Notes under the pieces: model-generated
Seen by the model: only the letters and a program-made list of their open reading frames with translations
Told to the model about the DNA's origin: nothing
Database searches by the model: none
Assembly (NCBI RefSeq): GCF_038148855.1
Contig: NZ_JBBVGR010000004.1
Span: 310,001 to 374,000, forward strand
Direction: 5' to 3'
DNA from: Phycobacter sedimenti
GTDB lineage: Bacteria > Pseudomonadota > Alphaproteobacteria > Rhodobacterales > Rhodobacteraceae
Length of the DNA stretch: 64,000 nucleotides
Translations under genes and position numbers: made by a program
Part shown: positions 25,283-34,460 of the stretch, in pieces
How positions within the stretch are numbered: position 1 is the first letter of the stretch
Layout of the letters: each line of letters starts with the position of its first letter

Positions 25283-25397
25283 GTGCCACAAGATGTTCAC
25301 AGCGGGACGCTAGCCGATGTCCCGCTGCTCGACAAGGTGCGAAGCGATGCCCCGCCCCCCCCTGCAGCTCGGCCACAGTGCTGCTGGTCTCGCACAT

Positions 25398-26759
25398 TCA
25401 GCGCCTTGAGTGCCCTTTGCTGCGAAACAGGTTCAACTGAAACTCAAGAAGGTCATCCGAGATCGACGGGTATGCCTCATAGTACCGCAGGTTCTTTGGG
25501 CCGATCCCATGCTCGGCGCTGAAGGAGCCGCCATAGGCCTCCACCACATGTGCCACAACATCGTCACGCAAGGCCCGCTCGAATCCAGGCGTAATCGGGC
25601 CATCCGTCTTGACGAGATTGAAGTGCAAGCCTCCATCCCCAAGGTGACCAAAGTCGCAGACCTCGATCATCGGGAAGTCCTGCGCCAGCCTTTGGGTCAT
25701 ATCCGCCCGAAAGGCGATGACCTTGTCGCGGGTAAAGCCAAGGTCGAAGGCAATGAGCGGGCCTGCCGCCTTGACCCCTTCGGACAGGGCATGACGCAGC
25801 GCCCAGATTTCCTGGGGCCGCCCGAAGAGAGCATCTGCAATCGGAGCCTCGGGCAGTTCCCAGGCCTCCGCCAGAACAGCCTCAAGAACCTCATCGAGCG
25901 GGGTATCCCAGGGCGCTTTGGTGGGGCGGGACAGCTCGATCAGCAGGGCCGTTGCAGGAATCCCGCCTCGCGCGAACGGGTTCTTCAGGGCGCTGGCATG
26001 GTCAAAGGTATGTACCATCGCTGCTCGCGACATAAATTCAAACGCCGACAGCAGCGGCCCGACACGCGTTTCGAGGTGGCGCAACAGGGTCAGCATCGCA
26101 TCGTCATTTGTCGGCACCACGATCGCGGTTGCCTGTTCTGTCACCACGGGTTCCAGATTCAGGATTGCTTCGGTGATGGTGCCAAACCAGCCCGAGGTGC
26201 CGATGTGCATCTGCTTCCAGTCCGGTCCGGTGTTGTTCTTGCGCACGGGCGAGCCAAGCTCAAGCACCTCCCCGCTCTCCAGCACGACGATCAGGCCTAG
26301 GACGTTGCGCCGCACATCGCCGTAGCGCAGGTAGCGACCTCCCCCGGTGTTGGTGGCGACCATACCGCCAATCATGGGATCCGAACCCAGGTCGATCGGG
26401 AAGAACAGCCCATGTTCCGCCAGCCTGTCGTTGACCTCGGACAGCCTGAAGCCCGCGCTGACCCGCAACGAGCGATTGGCCAGATCCAGATCAAAGGTTT
26501 CCCGCAGCCGCGACAGGCTGAGAACCGCCGTGGCGCCGCTGTCATCGGGCACAGAGGCCCCCACCAGACCGGTGTTTCCGGACTGGGGCACGTAGGGCAG
26601 CTTTTGTTGTGCGCAATACCGCAGGCAGTCAGCGACCTGGGTAGTTGTTTCAGGCAAGAACACCACCGGGCTTTTGCCTGTCTCACCGCGCACACCCTGC
26701 AGGTACCCCGCCATCTCCCTCGGGTCGGAGAGGGTTTTGATCCCGGCAGTCAGGGTCAT
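25398..26759 (-). CDS. FAD-linked D-2-hydroxyglutarate dehydrogenase-type enzyme
   Basis: 453 residues of the FAD-binding PCMH/GlcD family. FAD-binding motifs are VPQSGNTGLVGASVP and FPIDLGSDPMIGGMVATNTGG; the C-terminal catalytic motif is CDFGHLGDGGLHFNLV and GGSFSAEHGIGPKN. Enzymes of this group oxidise D-2-hydroxy acids and pass electrons to a flavoprotein or quinone. It overlaps hglS by 4 bp. Since HglS makes D-2-hydroxyglutarate, the natural reading is that this enzyme oxidises that product to 2-oxoglutarate. Confidence 0.82.
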   Translation of the reverse strand: MTLTAGIKTLSDPREMAGYLQGVRGETGKSPVVFLPETTTQVADCLRYCAQQKLPYVPQSGNTGLVGASVPDDSGATAVLSLSRLRETFDLDLANRSLRVSAGFRLSEVNDRLAEHGLFFPIDLGSDPMIGGMVATNTGGGRYLRYGDVRRNVLGLIVVLESGEVLELGSPVRKNNTGPDWKQMHIGTSGWFGTITEAILNLEPVVTEQATAIVVPTNDDAMLTLLRHLETRVGPLLSAFEFMSRAAMVHTFDHASALKNPFARGGIPATALLIELSRPTKAPWDTPLDEVLEAVLAEAWELPEAPIADALFGRPQEIWALRHALSEGVKAAGPLIAFDLGFTRDKVIAFRADMTQRLAQDFPMIEVCDFGHLGDGGLHFNLVKTDGPITPGFERALRDDVVAHVVEAYGGSFSAEHGIGPKNLRYYEAYPSISDDLLEFQLNLFRSKGHSRR

Positions 26760-28117
26760 GCGGCGCTCGCGTTCAATTGCTCAAGACAGGCCTCAAGCGA
26801 GGCGGCCTGCATCGCCTCATAGAGGGCGAATTCATCTGCAACGGCTTTCCCCAAGGCGGCCTCGAATGCGGCCCGGCTCGCGGCTTCCTGCCGATCGCTG
26901 CGCGCCTCATCCCCGAGGTTGGACTGGAAGATTCCAGCGGCGCTCACCGGCAGGAAATCCTCATAGATGATGGGGCTGAGGGTCAAGGCCCCTGCATCCA
27001 GAAGGGCCTCGACATCTTCGCCCTGTGCCGCACCATCGCCAAGCCCGTATTTGAAATAGGCAAGACCGTGGTCATGCAGCGCACGCCAGTCATCGGGGAA
27101 CGCGTCAAAGACCTGCTCCAGTCTGGCAACATAGGCCTCCGCATTGGAGCCATCCGCCGCAGGCAGGATTTCCGCGCGCACCTCTGCCAGCAAACGGTCA
27201 TAAAGCGCACGCCCTTTCGGAGTGAGCGCCACGCCCCGTTGCTCGATCTCACCGAACCGGGCGGTGTGATGCCCCTCTTGCCAGCCATCCGCGCCCGGAA
27301 AGCGCACCGCTTCGTTCAGCGCCTTGAACGCTGTCTGGCGCAGCAGGATCGGACATGTGCGGCGCGGGGGGCCTTCGACGACGGCCTTCGCGGGCAAGCC
27401 CTCGGCAACCATCTGGGCTTGCGCCGCATCGATATCCAAGGTGCGGGGGGTCAGGTGATTGATGTGCGGTCCCTTGAAGGACACCACGTCGGCAATCAGC
27501 CGGTGCGCCTTGATCAGATCCTCAAAGGTTTCGCTGTCCACGCAGGCTTCGGCGTGCCAACGGAAGGTTTCCAGCACCTCGGCCACGAAACGCTTGGCAT
27601 CCTCGGCGCCGAGGCCTCCTTCTGCTTCGGCCTTTTCAGTCAGTTCAATGGCTCCAACAGTGAAGATCCGGCGCCGCGCCAGGGTCTCGGCCGCCTTTGC
27701 GCGCAGGGCGTCATCCTCGATCAGCTCCAGCCGCAAGAGCGAGGTGAACACCCGGAACGGGTTTTCCGCCAGCGCATCGCGCCCCACGGGGCGGAAGGCT
27801 GTCGAATGCACCGGCACCGAGGCAACCGACAGATCATAATACCCCACAGGCTCCATCCCCATCACGGCAAAAACCCGGCCCATCATGGTCAGCTCTTCTG
27901 CGGTCCCAAGGCGGATCGCGCCGTGGCGTTCGGCGCTGATGCGGGCGGTGTCTTCACCAGGCGTGAGCGCCAGCGCATTGTCGGATGCGCCCAAAACAAC
28001 CTCGTTCACGCGCTCCACGATCTCGACCAAAGTGCCGTACGCAGGCACCTCCTCACGATACATCGCCGACATGGCGGCAGAAAAATCAGCGCGGATCTTA
28101 CTCGGGGATACTGTCAT
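26756..28117 (-). CDS. hglS: 2-oxoadipate dioxygenase/decarboxylase
   Basis: 453 residues of the DUF1338 family. It converts 2-oxoadipate to D-2-hydroxyglutarate with Fe(II) and O2. H65, H221 and E290 (in AERHGAIRL, HINHLTPR and RFGEIEQRG) line up with the metal ligands described for Pseudomonas HglS, and R69 with its substrate arginine. ATG 28117 has AAGGA upstream; a longer open frame to 28327 is not family-like. It is third in the catabolic operon, after the ALDH7 gene (235-bp gap) and translationally coupled to the FAD enzyme. Confidence 0.88.
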   Translation of the reverse strand: MTVSPSKIRADFSAAMSAMYREEVPAYGTLVEIVERVNEVVLGASDNALALTPGEDTARISAERHGAIRLGTAEELTMMGRVFAVMGMEPVGYYDLSVASVPVHSTAFRPVGRDALAENPFRVFTSLLRLELIEDDALRAKAAETLARRRIFTVGAIELTEKAEAEGGLGAEDAKRFVAEVLETFRWHAEACVDSETFEDLIKAHRLIADVVSFKGPHINHLTPRTLDIDAAQAQMVAEGLPAKAVVEGPPRRTCPILLRQTAFKALNEAVRFPGADGWQEGHHTARFGEIEQRGVALTPKGRALYDRLLAEVRAEILPAADGSNAEAYVARLEQVFDAFPDDWRALHDHGLAYFKYGLGDGAAQGEDVEALLDAGALTLSPIIYEDFLPVSAAGIFQSNLGDEARSDRQEAASRAAFEAALGKAVADEFALYEAMQAASLEACLEQLNASAA

Positions 28118-28131
28118 GTGTCCGGTCCTTT

Positions 28132-28147
28132 GGCGGTCAAGACCGCC
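28132..28147. promoter_or_regulatory. Inverted repeat upstream of hglS
   Basis: GGCGGTC-AA-GACCGCC is a perfect 7-bp inverted repeat, 15 bp upstream of the hglS start. It lies in a 235-bp gap within the operon, which also holds GGCAGC...GCTGCC (about 28232-28259). It could be an operator, an mRNA processing hairpin or an attenuating structure. No T run follows, so it is not a standard terminator. Confidence 0.35.
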
Positions 28148-28352
28148 CGTTGATGAAATGGGTGAACGCCGCGTCGACCTCATGGAAAAGGCCACCAAGA
28201 ACGGCGTGTCTTGCGAAGTGTGTGTCGATAGAGGCAGCAGACAAGTTATCCGCTGCCTGCCAGTGCCGCCGGGTTCCCTGCAACTCAGGACGCCCGACCT
28301 GGCTGATAGGGCGCCCTCTTGCAGCAAAGACGGCCGGGACGCGGCTTCAGTG

Positions 28353-29855
28353 TCAGATCTCGAAGGAAATGCCCTGGGCCAGCGGCAGTTCGCGCGAGTA
28401 ATTCACCGTGCTGGTCTGGCGCCGCATATAGGCACGCCATGCGTCCGAGCCGCTTTCGCGTCCACCACCTGTTTCCTTTTCACCGCCGAAGGCACCGCCG
28501 ATCTCAGCACCGGAGGGGCCGATGTTCACATTGGCAATCCCGCAGTCCGAGCCCTGCGCAGACAGGAAGTATTCGGTTTCACGCACGTCGGTGGAAAAGA
28601 TGCAGGACGACAGACCCTGCGGCACCGCGTTCTGCATCGCGATGGCGTCATCCAGATCGGTGTACTTCACCACATAGAGGATCGGCGCAAAGGTCTCGGT
28701 GTGCATGATTGACGACTGCATCTGCATCTCCACGATGGCCGGGTGGACGTAAGCCGCATCCGGAAGCTGATCGGCCAACGCCTGCCCGCCACCATGGACA
28801 ATCCCGCCCTCGTCACGCGCCTGCTCCAGGGCCTTGTCCATCGCCTCCATCGCGCCTTTGTCGATCAGCGGACCGACCAGGGTGCCATTCTCGAGCGGGC
28901 TGCCGATCGACAGGCCCGCATAGACCTTGATCAGGCGGGGGATCAGCTGGTCATAGACGTCTTCGTGCACGATCAGACGCCGAAGCGAGGTGCAGCGCTG
29001 TCCTGCGGTACCGACGGCAGAAAAGACAATCGCTCGCACTGCCATTTCTAGATCGGCAGAAGGCGCCACGATCATGGCGTTGTTGCCACCAAGTTCGAGG
29101 ATTGTCTTGCCGAGGCGCTTGGACATGTCAGCGGCAACCGCCTTGCCCATCGGAACGGAACCGGTGGCGGAGATCAGCGCCACATCGCGCGAGGCTGTCA
29201 GCACCTCGCCCAGATCGCGCTCGCCGATCAGCGTCTGAATCAGCCCCTCTGGCGCATCTTCGCCGAAGCGCGCCATCGCTCGCTCGCAGATCTTTTGAAT
29301 TGCAAGCTGGGTCAGCGGTGTCTTTTCGGAGGGCTTGGCGATGACGGGATCACCGCAGACCAGTGCCAGCGCCGCATTCCAGCACCAGGGCGCCGCGGGG
29401 AAGTTAAAGGCTGTGATTATGCCGCAGACACCAAGCGGATGCCAGGTTTCCCGCATCGCATGGCCGGGACGCTCGGAGGCGATTGTAAGGCCATAAAGCT
29501 GACGCGACAGCCCAACGGCAAAGTCGCAGATGTCGATCATCTCCTGCACTTCGCCGAGGCCCTCCTGGTAGATCTTGCCACACTCAAGGGTAATGAGACG
29601 ACCAAGGTTCTCTTTCTCCTGGCGCAGCTCCTCCCCCAGAAGGCGGACCAGTTCTCCCCGGCGCGGTGCGGGCACCGTGCGCCAGATGCGGAACGCTTCG
29701 ACAGCCTTTGCAATCGCAGCCTCTGCATCGCCTACGCTGTGCATGGGCACCATTGCAATCTCGCGGCCATCAACCGGGGTGGTGACGGGCAGCGTGCCAC
29801 CTGTGGTGTCAGCTTCCGTCAGCCCAGAGGCGGCCAGGATATCTTGGTAGGTCAT
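28353..29855 (-). CDS. amaB: ALDH7-family 2-aminoadipate semialdehyde / piperideine-6-carboxylate dehydrogenase
   Basis: 500 residues. ALDH motifs are ITAFNFPAAPWCWNAALALV, ISATGSVPMGKAV, the catalytic glutamate in LELGGNNAMIV and the catalytic Cys in VGTAGQRCTSLRR; the family-7 C-terminus is GGAFGGEKETGGGRESGSDAWR. ALDH7 enzymes oxidise 2-aminoadipate semialdehyde to 2-aminoadipate in lysine degradation. The hglS and D-2-hydroxyglutarate dehydrogenase genes downstream strengthen that assignment. It is 13 bp after the aminotransferase gene. Confidence 0.87.
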   Translation of the reverse strand: MTYQDILAASGLTEADTTGGTLPVTTPVDGREIAMVPMHSVGDAEAAIAKAVEAFRIWRTVPAPRRGELVRLLGEELRQEKENLGRLITLECGKIYQEGLGEVQEMIDICDFAVGLSRQLYGLTIASERPGHAMRETWHPLGVCGIITAFNFPAAPWCWNAALALVCGDPVIAKPSEKTPLTQLAIQKICERAMARFGEDAPEGLIQTLIGERDLGEVLTASRDVALISATGSVPMGKAVAADMSKRLGKTILELGGNNAMIVAPSADLEMAVRAIVFSAVGTAGQRCTSLRRLIVHEDVYDQLIPRLIKVYAGLSIGSPLENGTLVGPLIDKGAMEAMDKALEQARDEGGIVHGGGQALADQLPDAAYVHPAIVEMQMQSSIMHTETFAPILYVVKYTDLDDAIAMQNAVPQGLSSCIFSTDVRETEYFLSAQGSDCGIANVNIGPSGAEIGGAFGGEKETGGGRESGSDAWRAYMRRQTSTVNYSRELPLAQGISFEI

Positions 29856-29868
29856 TTGGTGGGGTCCT

Positions 29869-31053
29869 TCAGGTGGCGTTAAGGGCCGCGACAGCCCGTT
29901 TCAGACGCATGCAGCCATCTTCGAGATCGCGGCGCGCATAGGCATAGGAAAGGCGAAAATGTCCCGGAAGGCCGAAGGCACGGCCGGGCACAATGGCGAG
30001 GCCGGTGAAGGCCAGAACAAAGGCACAGAAATCGGCGTCAGTTTCGAGGCGCTTTCCTTCCGGCGTGCTTTGCCCCAAGACCCCCTCGCAAGAGGGAAAG
30101 ACGTAGAACGCCCCATCAGGTGTCGCACATGCGATGCCGGGGATCTCTTCGAGGGCGCCGACCACCAGATCGCGGCGCGCGCGAAACTCGGCGGCGCGGC
30201 TCGCAATGTGGCTTTGGTCTCCGCTCAGGGCAGCAAGGGCAGCAGCCTGCGCGATGGAGCAGGCACCAGAGGTGATCTGCCCCTGAACAGCGATCATCGC
30301 CTTGATCAGCTCGGCCGGGCCAATCCCCCAACCGATCCGCCAGCCTGTCATGGCGTGGGCCTTGGAGACACCATTGATGACAAGGGTGCGATCCGCCAGC
30401 GCCGGGCAGGCCTGCCGGAACGATACAAACGGCGTGTAGCAGATCAGATCGTAAATCTCATCCGAGGCGATCCAGACGTGGGGATGGCGCTCCAGAACCT
30501 GCCCCAGCGCCGCCAGTTCGTCTTTGCTGTAGACGGCGCCCGTGGGGTTGGAGGGCGAATTCAAAAGCAGCCAGCGCGTGCGCGGCGTGATCGCGGCCTC
30601 CAGCTGCTCTGGCGTCATCTTGAACCCGGCCTCGGCCCCGCAGCGCAGCAGTATCGTTCTGCCCCCGGACATCGAGATTATGTCCGAATAGCTGGTCCAA
30701 TAGGGCGCGGGCACGATGACCTCGTCACCGGAATTGAGCGTGGCTAGGAAGAGGTCCGCAAGCACCTGCTTGGCGCCGGTGCATACGATGACATTGCCCG
30801 CCTCCACGCCTGCAGCCTTCGCGATTGCGCCGCGCAGATCGGCAGCGCCAGCAGTGGGCGGATACCGGGTCTGACCTGCCTGCATGGCCGCATGAGCTGC
30901 TGCGCAGACATGGGGCGGGGTTGGGAAGTCGGGCTCGCCTGTGCTTAATGCCAAAACATCATGACCTTCGGCCCGCATGCGCGCGGCCGCCTCTGAAATC
31001 GCAACAATTTCGGAAAGCGCGATTCCATCGATGCGCTCTGACAACGTTAGCAT
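29869..31053 (-). CDS. Class I/II aminotransferase (AspC-like), candidate 2-aminoadipate transaminase
   Basis: 394 residues. The fold-type I signature is NSPSNPTGAVYSKDELAAL; the PLP lysine is K231 in INGVSKAHAMTGWRIGW; FRLSYAYARRDLEDG carries the conserved carboxylate-binding Arg. It is the first gene of the operon with amaB, hglS and the FAD dehydrogenase, whose pathway lacks exactly one step: 2-aminoadipate to 2-oxoadipate. That role is inferred from context; sequence alone says aspartate/aromatic-type aminotransferase. ATG 31053 has GGAG upstream. Confidence 0.82.
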   Translation of the reverse strand: MLTLSERIDGIALSEIVAISEAAARMRAEGHDVLALSTGEPDFPTPPHVCAAAHAAMQAGQTRYPPTAGAADLRGAIAKAAGVEAGNVIVCTGAKQVLADLFLATLNSGDEVIVPAPYWTSYSDIISMSGGRTILLRCGAEAGFKMTPEQLEAAITPRTRWLLLNSPSNPTGAVYSKDELAALGQVLERHPHVWIASDEIYDLICYTPFVSFRQACPALADRTLVINGVSKAHAMTGWRIGWGIGPAELIKAMIAVQGQITSGACSIAQAAALAALSGDQSHIASRAAEFRARRDLVVGALEEIPGIACATPDGAFYVFPSCEGVLGQSTPEGKRLETDADFCAFVLAFTGLAIVPGRAFGLPGHFRLSYAYARRDLEDGCMRLKRAVAALNAT

Positions 31054-31098
31054 TCCGGTCTCCAGCAATTCGACGCATTTGACACATCAGAGCAAAAC

Positions 31099-31140
31099 AT
31101 GAGAAACGCATTTATCTTCTACATCATGCGAAAATCTCAT
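31099..31140. promoter_or_regulatory. Interrupted dyad in the LysR/aminotransferase promoter region
   Basis: ATGAGAAACGCAT (31099-31111) is mirrored by ATGCG-AAAA-TCTCAT (31126-31140), ending 4 bp before the LysR start codon. A dyad between divergent LysR and target genes is the expected position for the LysR operator. Binding by the 31145 product is inferred. Confidence 0.45.
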
Positions 31141-31144
31141 ACCC

Positions 31145-32053
31145 ATGCCGCACCCCAAGCGCTTCCTTCCGCCAATGACTGCCTTGCGGGCCCTCGACTC
31201 ATTCGAGCGCACCGGCAGCGTGACCGAAACCGGACACGAACTAGGGGTGTCGCAAAGCGCCGTGAGCCGCCAACTCAAGGTCTTGGAGGACTACCTTGGG
31301 ACCACCCTTTTTGTGCGCGACCGGAAAAGCATCAGTCTGACACCCGCAGCGATCGACTATTGCGCACAGGTGCGGGGTGCGCTCGACACAATTGCAACAG
31401 CCAGCCTGCGCCTGAAGGCAAATCCGGACGGCGGGCAGCTCAATATCGCTATGTTGCCCGCTTTTGGAGTGCGCTGGCTTGCCCCCAAGCTGCCAGATTT
31501 TGTCGCCCGCCACCCCGAAGTCACGGTCAACCTCAGCACCCGGCTGAGACCATTTGACTTCCACACCGACCCCTTTCACGGCGCCATCCACTTTGGCGAA
31601 CGTGACTGGCCTGATGTCTGCTATCAGGAATTGATGCGGGAATACGTTGTTCCTGTCGCCTCTCCAAAGCTTGCCGAAACTCTGCGCGGCAGCCCCCCTG
31701 CCGAGGTTTTCTCACTGCCTCTTCTGCACCTTGATACCCGCCCAGATGCTTGGGAAAAATGGGCCCAGGCGGTTGGGCTGGACCTGCACGGGCCGGTTGG
31801 AATGCTGTTTGATCAATTCGCGTCAATGATCCAGGCAGCTCTGCACGGCATGGGCGCAGCCCTCATACCTACCTATCTGATTGAACGCGAACTGACCGAG
31901 AAGCGGCTGGTTGCGCTATGGCCCGAAAGCCGGATCAGCATCGGCGCCTACTATTTTGTCTGGCCCAAGGAACAGCCCCCCTACCAACCAAGAGACTGTT
32001 TTGTCTCATGGCTGAAAAGTGCCAAAGGCATACCATCCAGCCCCGACACCTGA
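31145..32053 (+). CDS. LysR-family regulator of the lysine/2-aminoadipate operon
   Basis: 302 residues. An N-terminal helix-turn-helix (GSVTETGHELGVSQSAVSRQLKVLE) is followed by a two-lobed effector domain of the GcvA/AmpR subgroup (TVNLSTRLRPFDF, LHGMGAALIPTYLIERELTEKRLVAL). It is divergent from the aminotransferase-amaB-hglS operon and is therefore the probable activator. The effector is likely a pathway intermediate such as 2-aminoadipate (inference). Confidence 0.88.
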   Translation: MPHPKRFLPPMTALRALDSFERTGSVTETGHELGVSQSAVSRQLKVLEDYLGTTLFVRDRKSISLTPAAIDYCAQVRGALDTIATASLRLKANPDGGQLNIAMLPAFGVRWLAPKLPDFVARHPEVTVNLSTRLRPFDFHTDPFHGAIHFGERDWPDVCYQELMREYVVPVASPKLAETLRGSPPAEVFSLPLLHLDTRPDAWEKWAQAVGLDLHGPVGMLFDQFASMIQAALHGMGAALIPTYLIERELTEKRLVALWPESRISIGAYYFVWPKEQPPYQPRDCFVSWLKSAKGIPSSPDT

Positions 32054-32299
32054 GGCGTTTCAGAAACGACAAACGGCCGATTCTCACCTTGGGCATTTCA
32101 GAACACCCACCTGCATAAAGACGCATTCAACAGAACACTGAGACAGCTGAACAGAGTTCAGCCTCGCGCGCGGCTCCGTCGGAAAGTAATCCACCATTTG
32201 GGAAAGATTTGCTCCCTGAATTGCACTGCTTTCAGAGCACTACGGCAAGCAGAAAAATTCATCACACTGGCTTTGAAGCATGAGAGACAATGATGAAAA

Positions 32300-32375
<76 letters not shown>

Positions 32376-32569
32376 ATTTCCCACCGTCCGGCGTCCGCCG
32401 TGTCGGTGTGAGAGGTCGTTTAAGGGACGACGGCGCAGGCTGCAAGAGCAAAATGCATCATCGTTCAGAGATTTTTTCGGCTCATTTCATGCGGCTTGGC
32501 GCAGCGGGTCTGGACAGCCCCATGGAAAGCCAAAGGAGGGCAGGTTTCTGCCCTCCTGCCAAAACGATA

Positions 32570-32893
32570 TCAGGAATCGTCGTCTTCCGAAGCAACGTCA
32601 GCGATGTCGTCCAGCGAGACATTGTCGTCATCGTCATCGTCCAGAACATCATCGCCCAGATCCAGATCGACATCATCGTCATCGTCCAGAACAACATCAT
32701 CGCCTTCGACGTTCTCTTTGGCCTTGAGTGTTGCCGCATCTTCGGAGTCGGCCTCGATCATGCGGCTTTTGCCGGTGTCGAGCGTCACGACCTCGCCCGT
32801 GTAGGGGCTGACGATCGGGTCCTTGTTCAGGTCATAAAAGCGTTTCCCGGTGGTCGGGCAAACGCGCTTTACACCCCATTCTTCCTTGGGCAT
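32570..32893 (-). CDS. FYDLN-acid family protein (TIGR02300)
   Basis: 107 residues. The N-terminal MPKEEWGVKRVCPTTGKRFYDLNKDPIVSPYTG contains a single CP and the FYDLN box; the C-terminal half is almost pure Asp/Glu (VVLDDDDDVDLDLGDDVLDD). The family is restricted largely to alphaproteobacteria, usually near cmk/rpsA or tRNA genes, and its role is unknown. The zinc-ribbon-like N-terminus has one Cys only, so metal binding would need a partner. Confidence 0.92.
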   Translation of the reverse strand: MPKEEWGVKRVCPTTGKRFYDLNKDPIVSPYTGEVVTLDTGKSRMIEADSEDAATLKAKENVEGDDVVLDDDDDVDLDLGDDVLDDDDDDNVSLDDIADVASEDDDS

Positions 32894-32991
32894 GTGGATC
32901 CCCTTGATTTACTGGTGAGTCGTATCGACGATTCAGGTGCCTTGCCATATGAGGGGTGCACTGTCAAAGCCTTTGCCCCAAAGGAGAGCCG

Positions 32992-33678
32992 ATGAGCGCC
33001 CATCACCTGCCAGGAAAGCCGCCCGTACCGCTGATCCTGCGCCGCTCGGCCCGGGCGCGCCGGATCAGCCTTCGGGTGTCCTCTCTGGATGGCCGGGTGA
33101 CACTGACATTACCCAAAGGCCTACCGGAACGGGAAGCGTTGGCGTTCGCCGCGGAAAAGGAAAACTGGATTCGCGGGCACCTCGCGCGTCAGCCCGATGC
33201 CGAGGATGTGGGCTTTGGCACCGTCCTGCCGGTAGCAGGGCGCGAGCTGCGCGTCACACAAGGCAAAAGGCGCGGCATTCGGATTGTCGGCGATGAGATC
33301 CATGTAGGCGGGGATCGCCCTGCAAGGTCACTGGAACGCTATCTCAAAGAGCTTGCCCGCGACCACCTTGTGGCGGCCTCCGACCACTATGCCACACGGC
33401 TGGAGAAGCCGTTCTCACGCGTTTCACTACGCGACACGCGTTCGCGCTGGGGGTCCTGCTCCTCGGCTGGGGCGCTGATGTATTCCTGGCGCCTTATTCT
33501 CGCACCGCCAGATGTTTTGCGATATGTCGCGGCTCACGAAGTCGCCCACCTTCGCGAGATGAACCACTCCCCTGCTTTTTGGGCGCTCGTCCACGAATTG
33601 TTCGGAGACTACGAAGCCCCCCGAACTTGGCTCAGGCAAAACGGCAGCCAATTGCATCACTATCGTTTCGCAGGCTGA
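32992..33678 (+). CDS. M48/SprT-like zinc metalloprotease (YgjP/DUF45)
   Basis: 228 residues. The zinc site is H182-E-V-A-H186, with a third His in MNHSPAFW (H193), the YgjP/WLM-type arrangement. The preceding TRSRWGSCSSAGALMYSWRL is the family's conserved core. The N-terminal half is the strand-rich region typical of DUF45. AAAGGAG precedes ATG 32992. Related proteins act on DNA-protein cross-links or SUMO-like substrates in other organisms; the bacterial role is unclear. Confidence 0.88.
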   Translation: MSAHHLPGKPPVPLILRRSARARRISLRVSSLDGRVTLTLPKGLPEREALAFAAEKENWIRGHLARQPDAEDVGFGTVLPVAGRELRVTQGKRRGIRIVGDEIHVGGDRPARSLERYLKELARDHLVAASDHYATRLEKPFSRVSLRDTRSRWGSCSSAGALMYSWRLILAPPDVLRYVAAHEVAHLREMNHSPAFWALVHELFGDYEAPRTWLRQNGSQLHHYRFAG

Positions 33679-33747
33679 ATTGCCTTGTGCCCTCTCCGTT
33701 GGCACGTGGCGCATTGACCTTGCCATGTTTTGTGATCACAACAAGCC

Positions 33748-34401
33748 ATGACCTTGTCCACCCGCGCCTCATCCGATGGGCTCTCCTCGGCCCATGACCG
33801 CGTCTACCGCACGCTGCGCACGCGCATAATGCACGGAGAAATTGCCCCGGGCGAAGCGCTGACCCTGCGCGGGATAGGCCGTGAATTCGATGTCTCCATG
33901 ACCCCCGCACGAGAGGCGGTGCGCCGCCTGGTCGCCGAAGGGGCGCTGTTCCTGTCCTCCTCTGGGCGGGTGTCGACACCGGAACTCAGCAATGAACGGA
34001 TCGAAGAGCTGGCTGCCCTGCGCTCGCTTCTGGAGGTGGAGCTGTCCAGCCGCGCCCTGCCCCGCGCGCATATGGCGTTGATCGACCGGCTGCAGACCAT
34101 CAACGCAACCGTGGCCGAGATGGTCTCCAAACGCGATGCGGTGGGCTATATCCGGACCAATCTCGAGTTTCACCGCACCCTGTACCTGCGTGCCCAGGCG
34201 CCTGCGATGCTGGCCATGGCAGAAACGGTCTGGCTTCAGCTGGGGCCAACGATGCGCGCGCTATATGGTCGCCTGCGCCGGACCGAGCCGCCGCACAATC
34301 ACAAACTGATCATCGCAGCACTAAAAGCCGGGGACGAGCCAGGACTGAGACTGGCGGTGCGCTCGGACGTCACGCAAGGCCTCAGACTGCTGGTAGCCTG
34401 A
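33748..34401 (+). CDS. GntR-family (FCD) transcriptional regulator
   Basis: 217 residues. The winged helix (YRTLRTRIMHGEIAPGEALTLRGIGREFDVSMTPAREAVRRLVAEG) is the GntR signature. The all-helical FCD domain follows, with metal-ligand His candidates in LEFHRTLY and PPHNHKLI. It converges on the aminotransferase-BKACE pair and may control it, possibly through the palindrome at 36791-36802. That link is inferred. Confidence 0.9.
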   Translation: MTLSTRASSDGLSSAHDRVYRTLRTRIMHGEIAPGEALTLRGIGREFDVSMTPAREAVRRLVAEGALFLSSSGRVSTPELSNERIEELAALRSLLEVELSSRALPRAHMALIDRLQTINATVAEMVSKRDAVGYIRTNLEFHRTLYLRAQAPAMLAMAETVWLQLGPTMRALYGRLRRTEPPHNHKLIIAALKAGDEPGLRLAVRSDVTQGLRLLVA

Positions 34402-34460
34402 GACCCTGACGCGATTCTACGGGCAACCGGTCTGTGCCACAGAACCGGTGCGCATAAAGG

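Noticed and set aside
28232..28260. GGCAGC...GCTGCC considered as a terminator inside the catabolic operon
   Set aside because: The spacer is 15 or more bases, the stem only 6 bp, and no T run follows; it would not end transcription efficiently.
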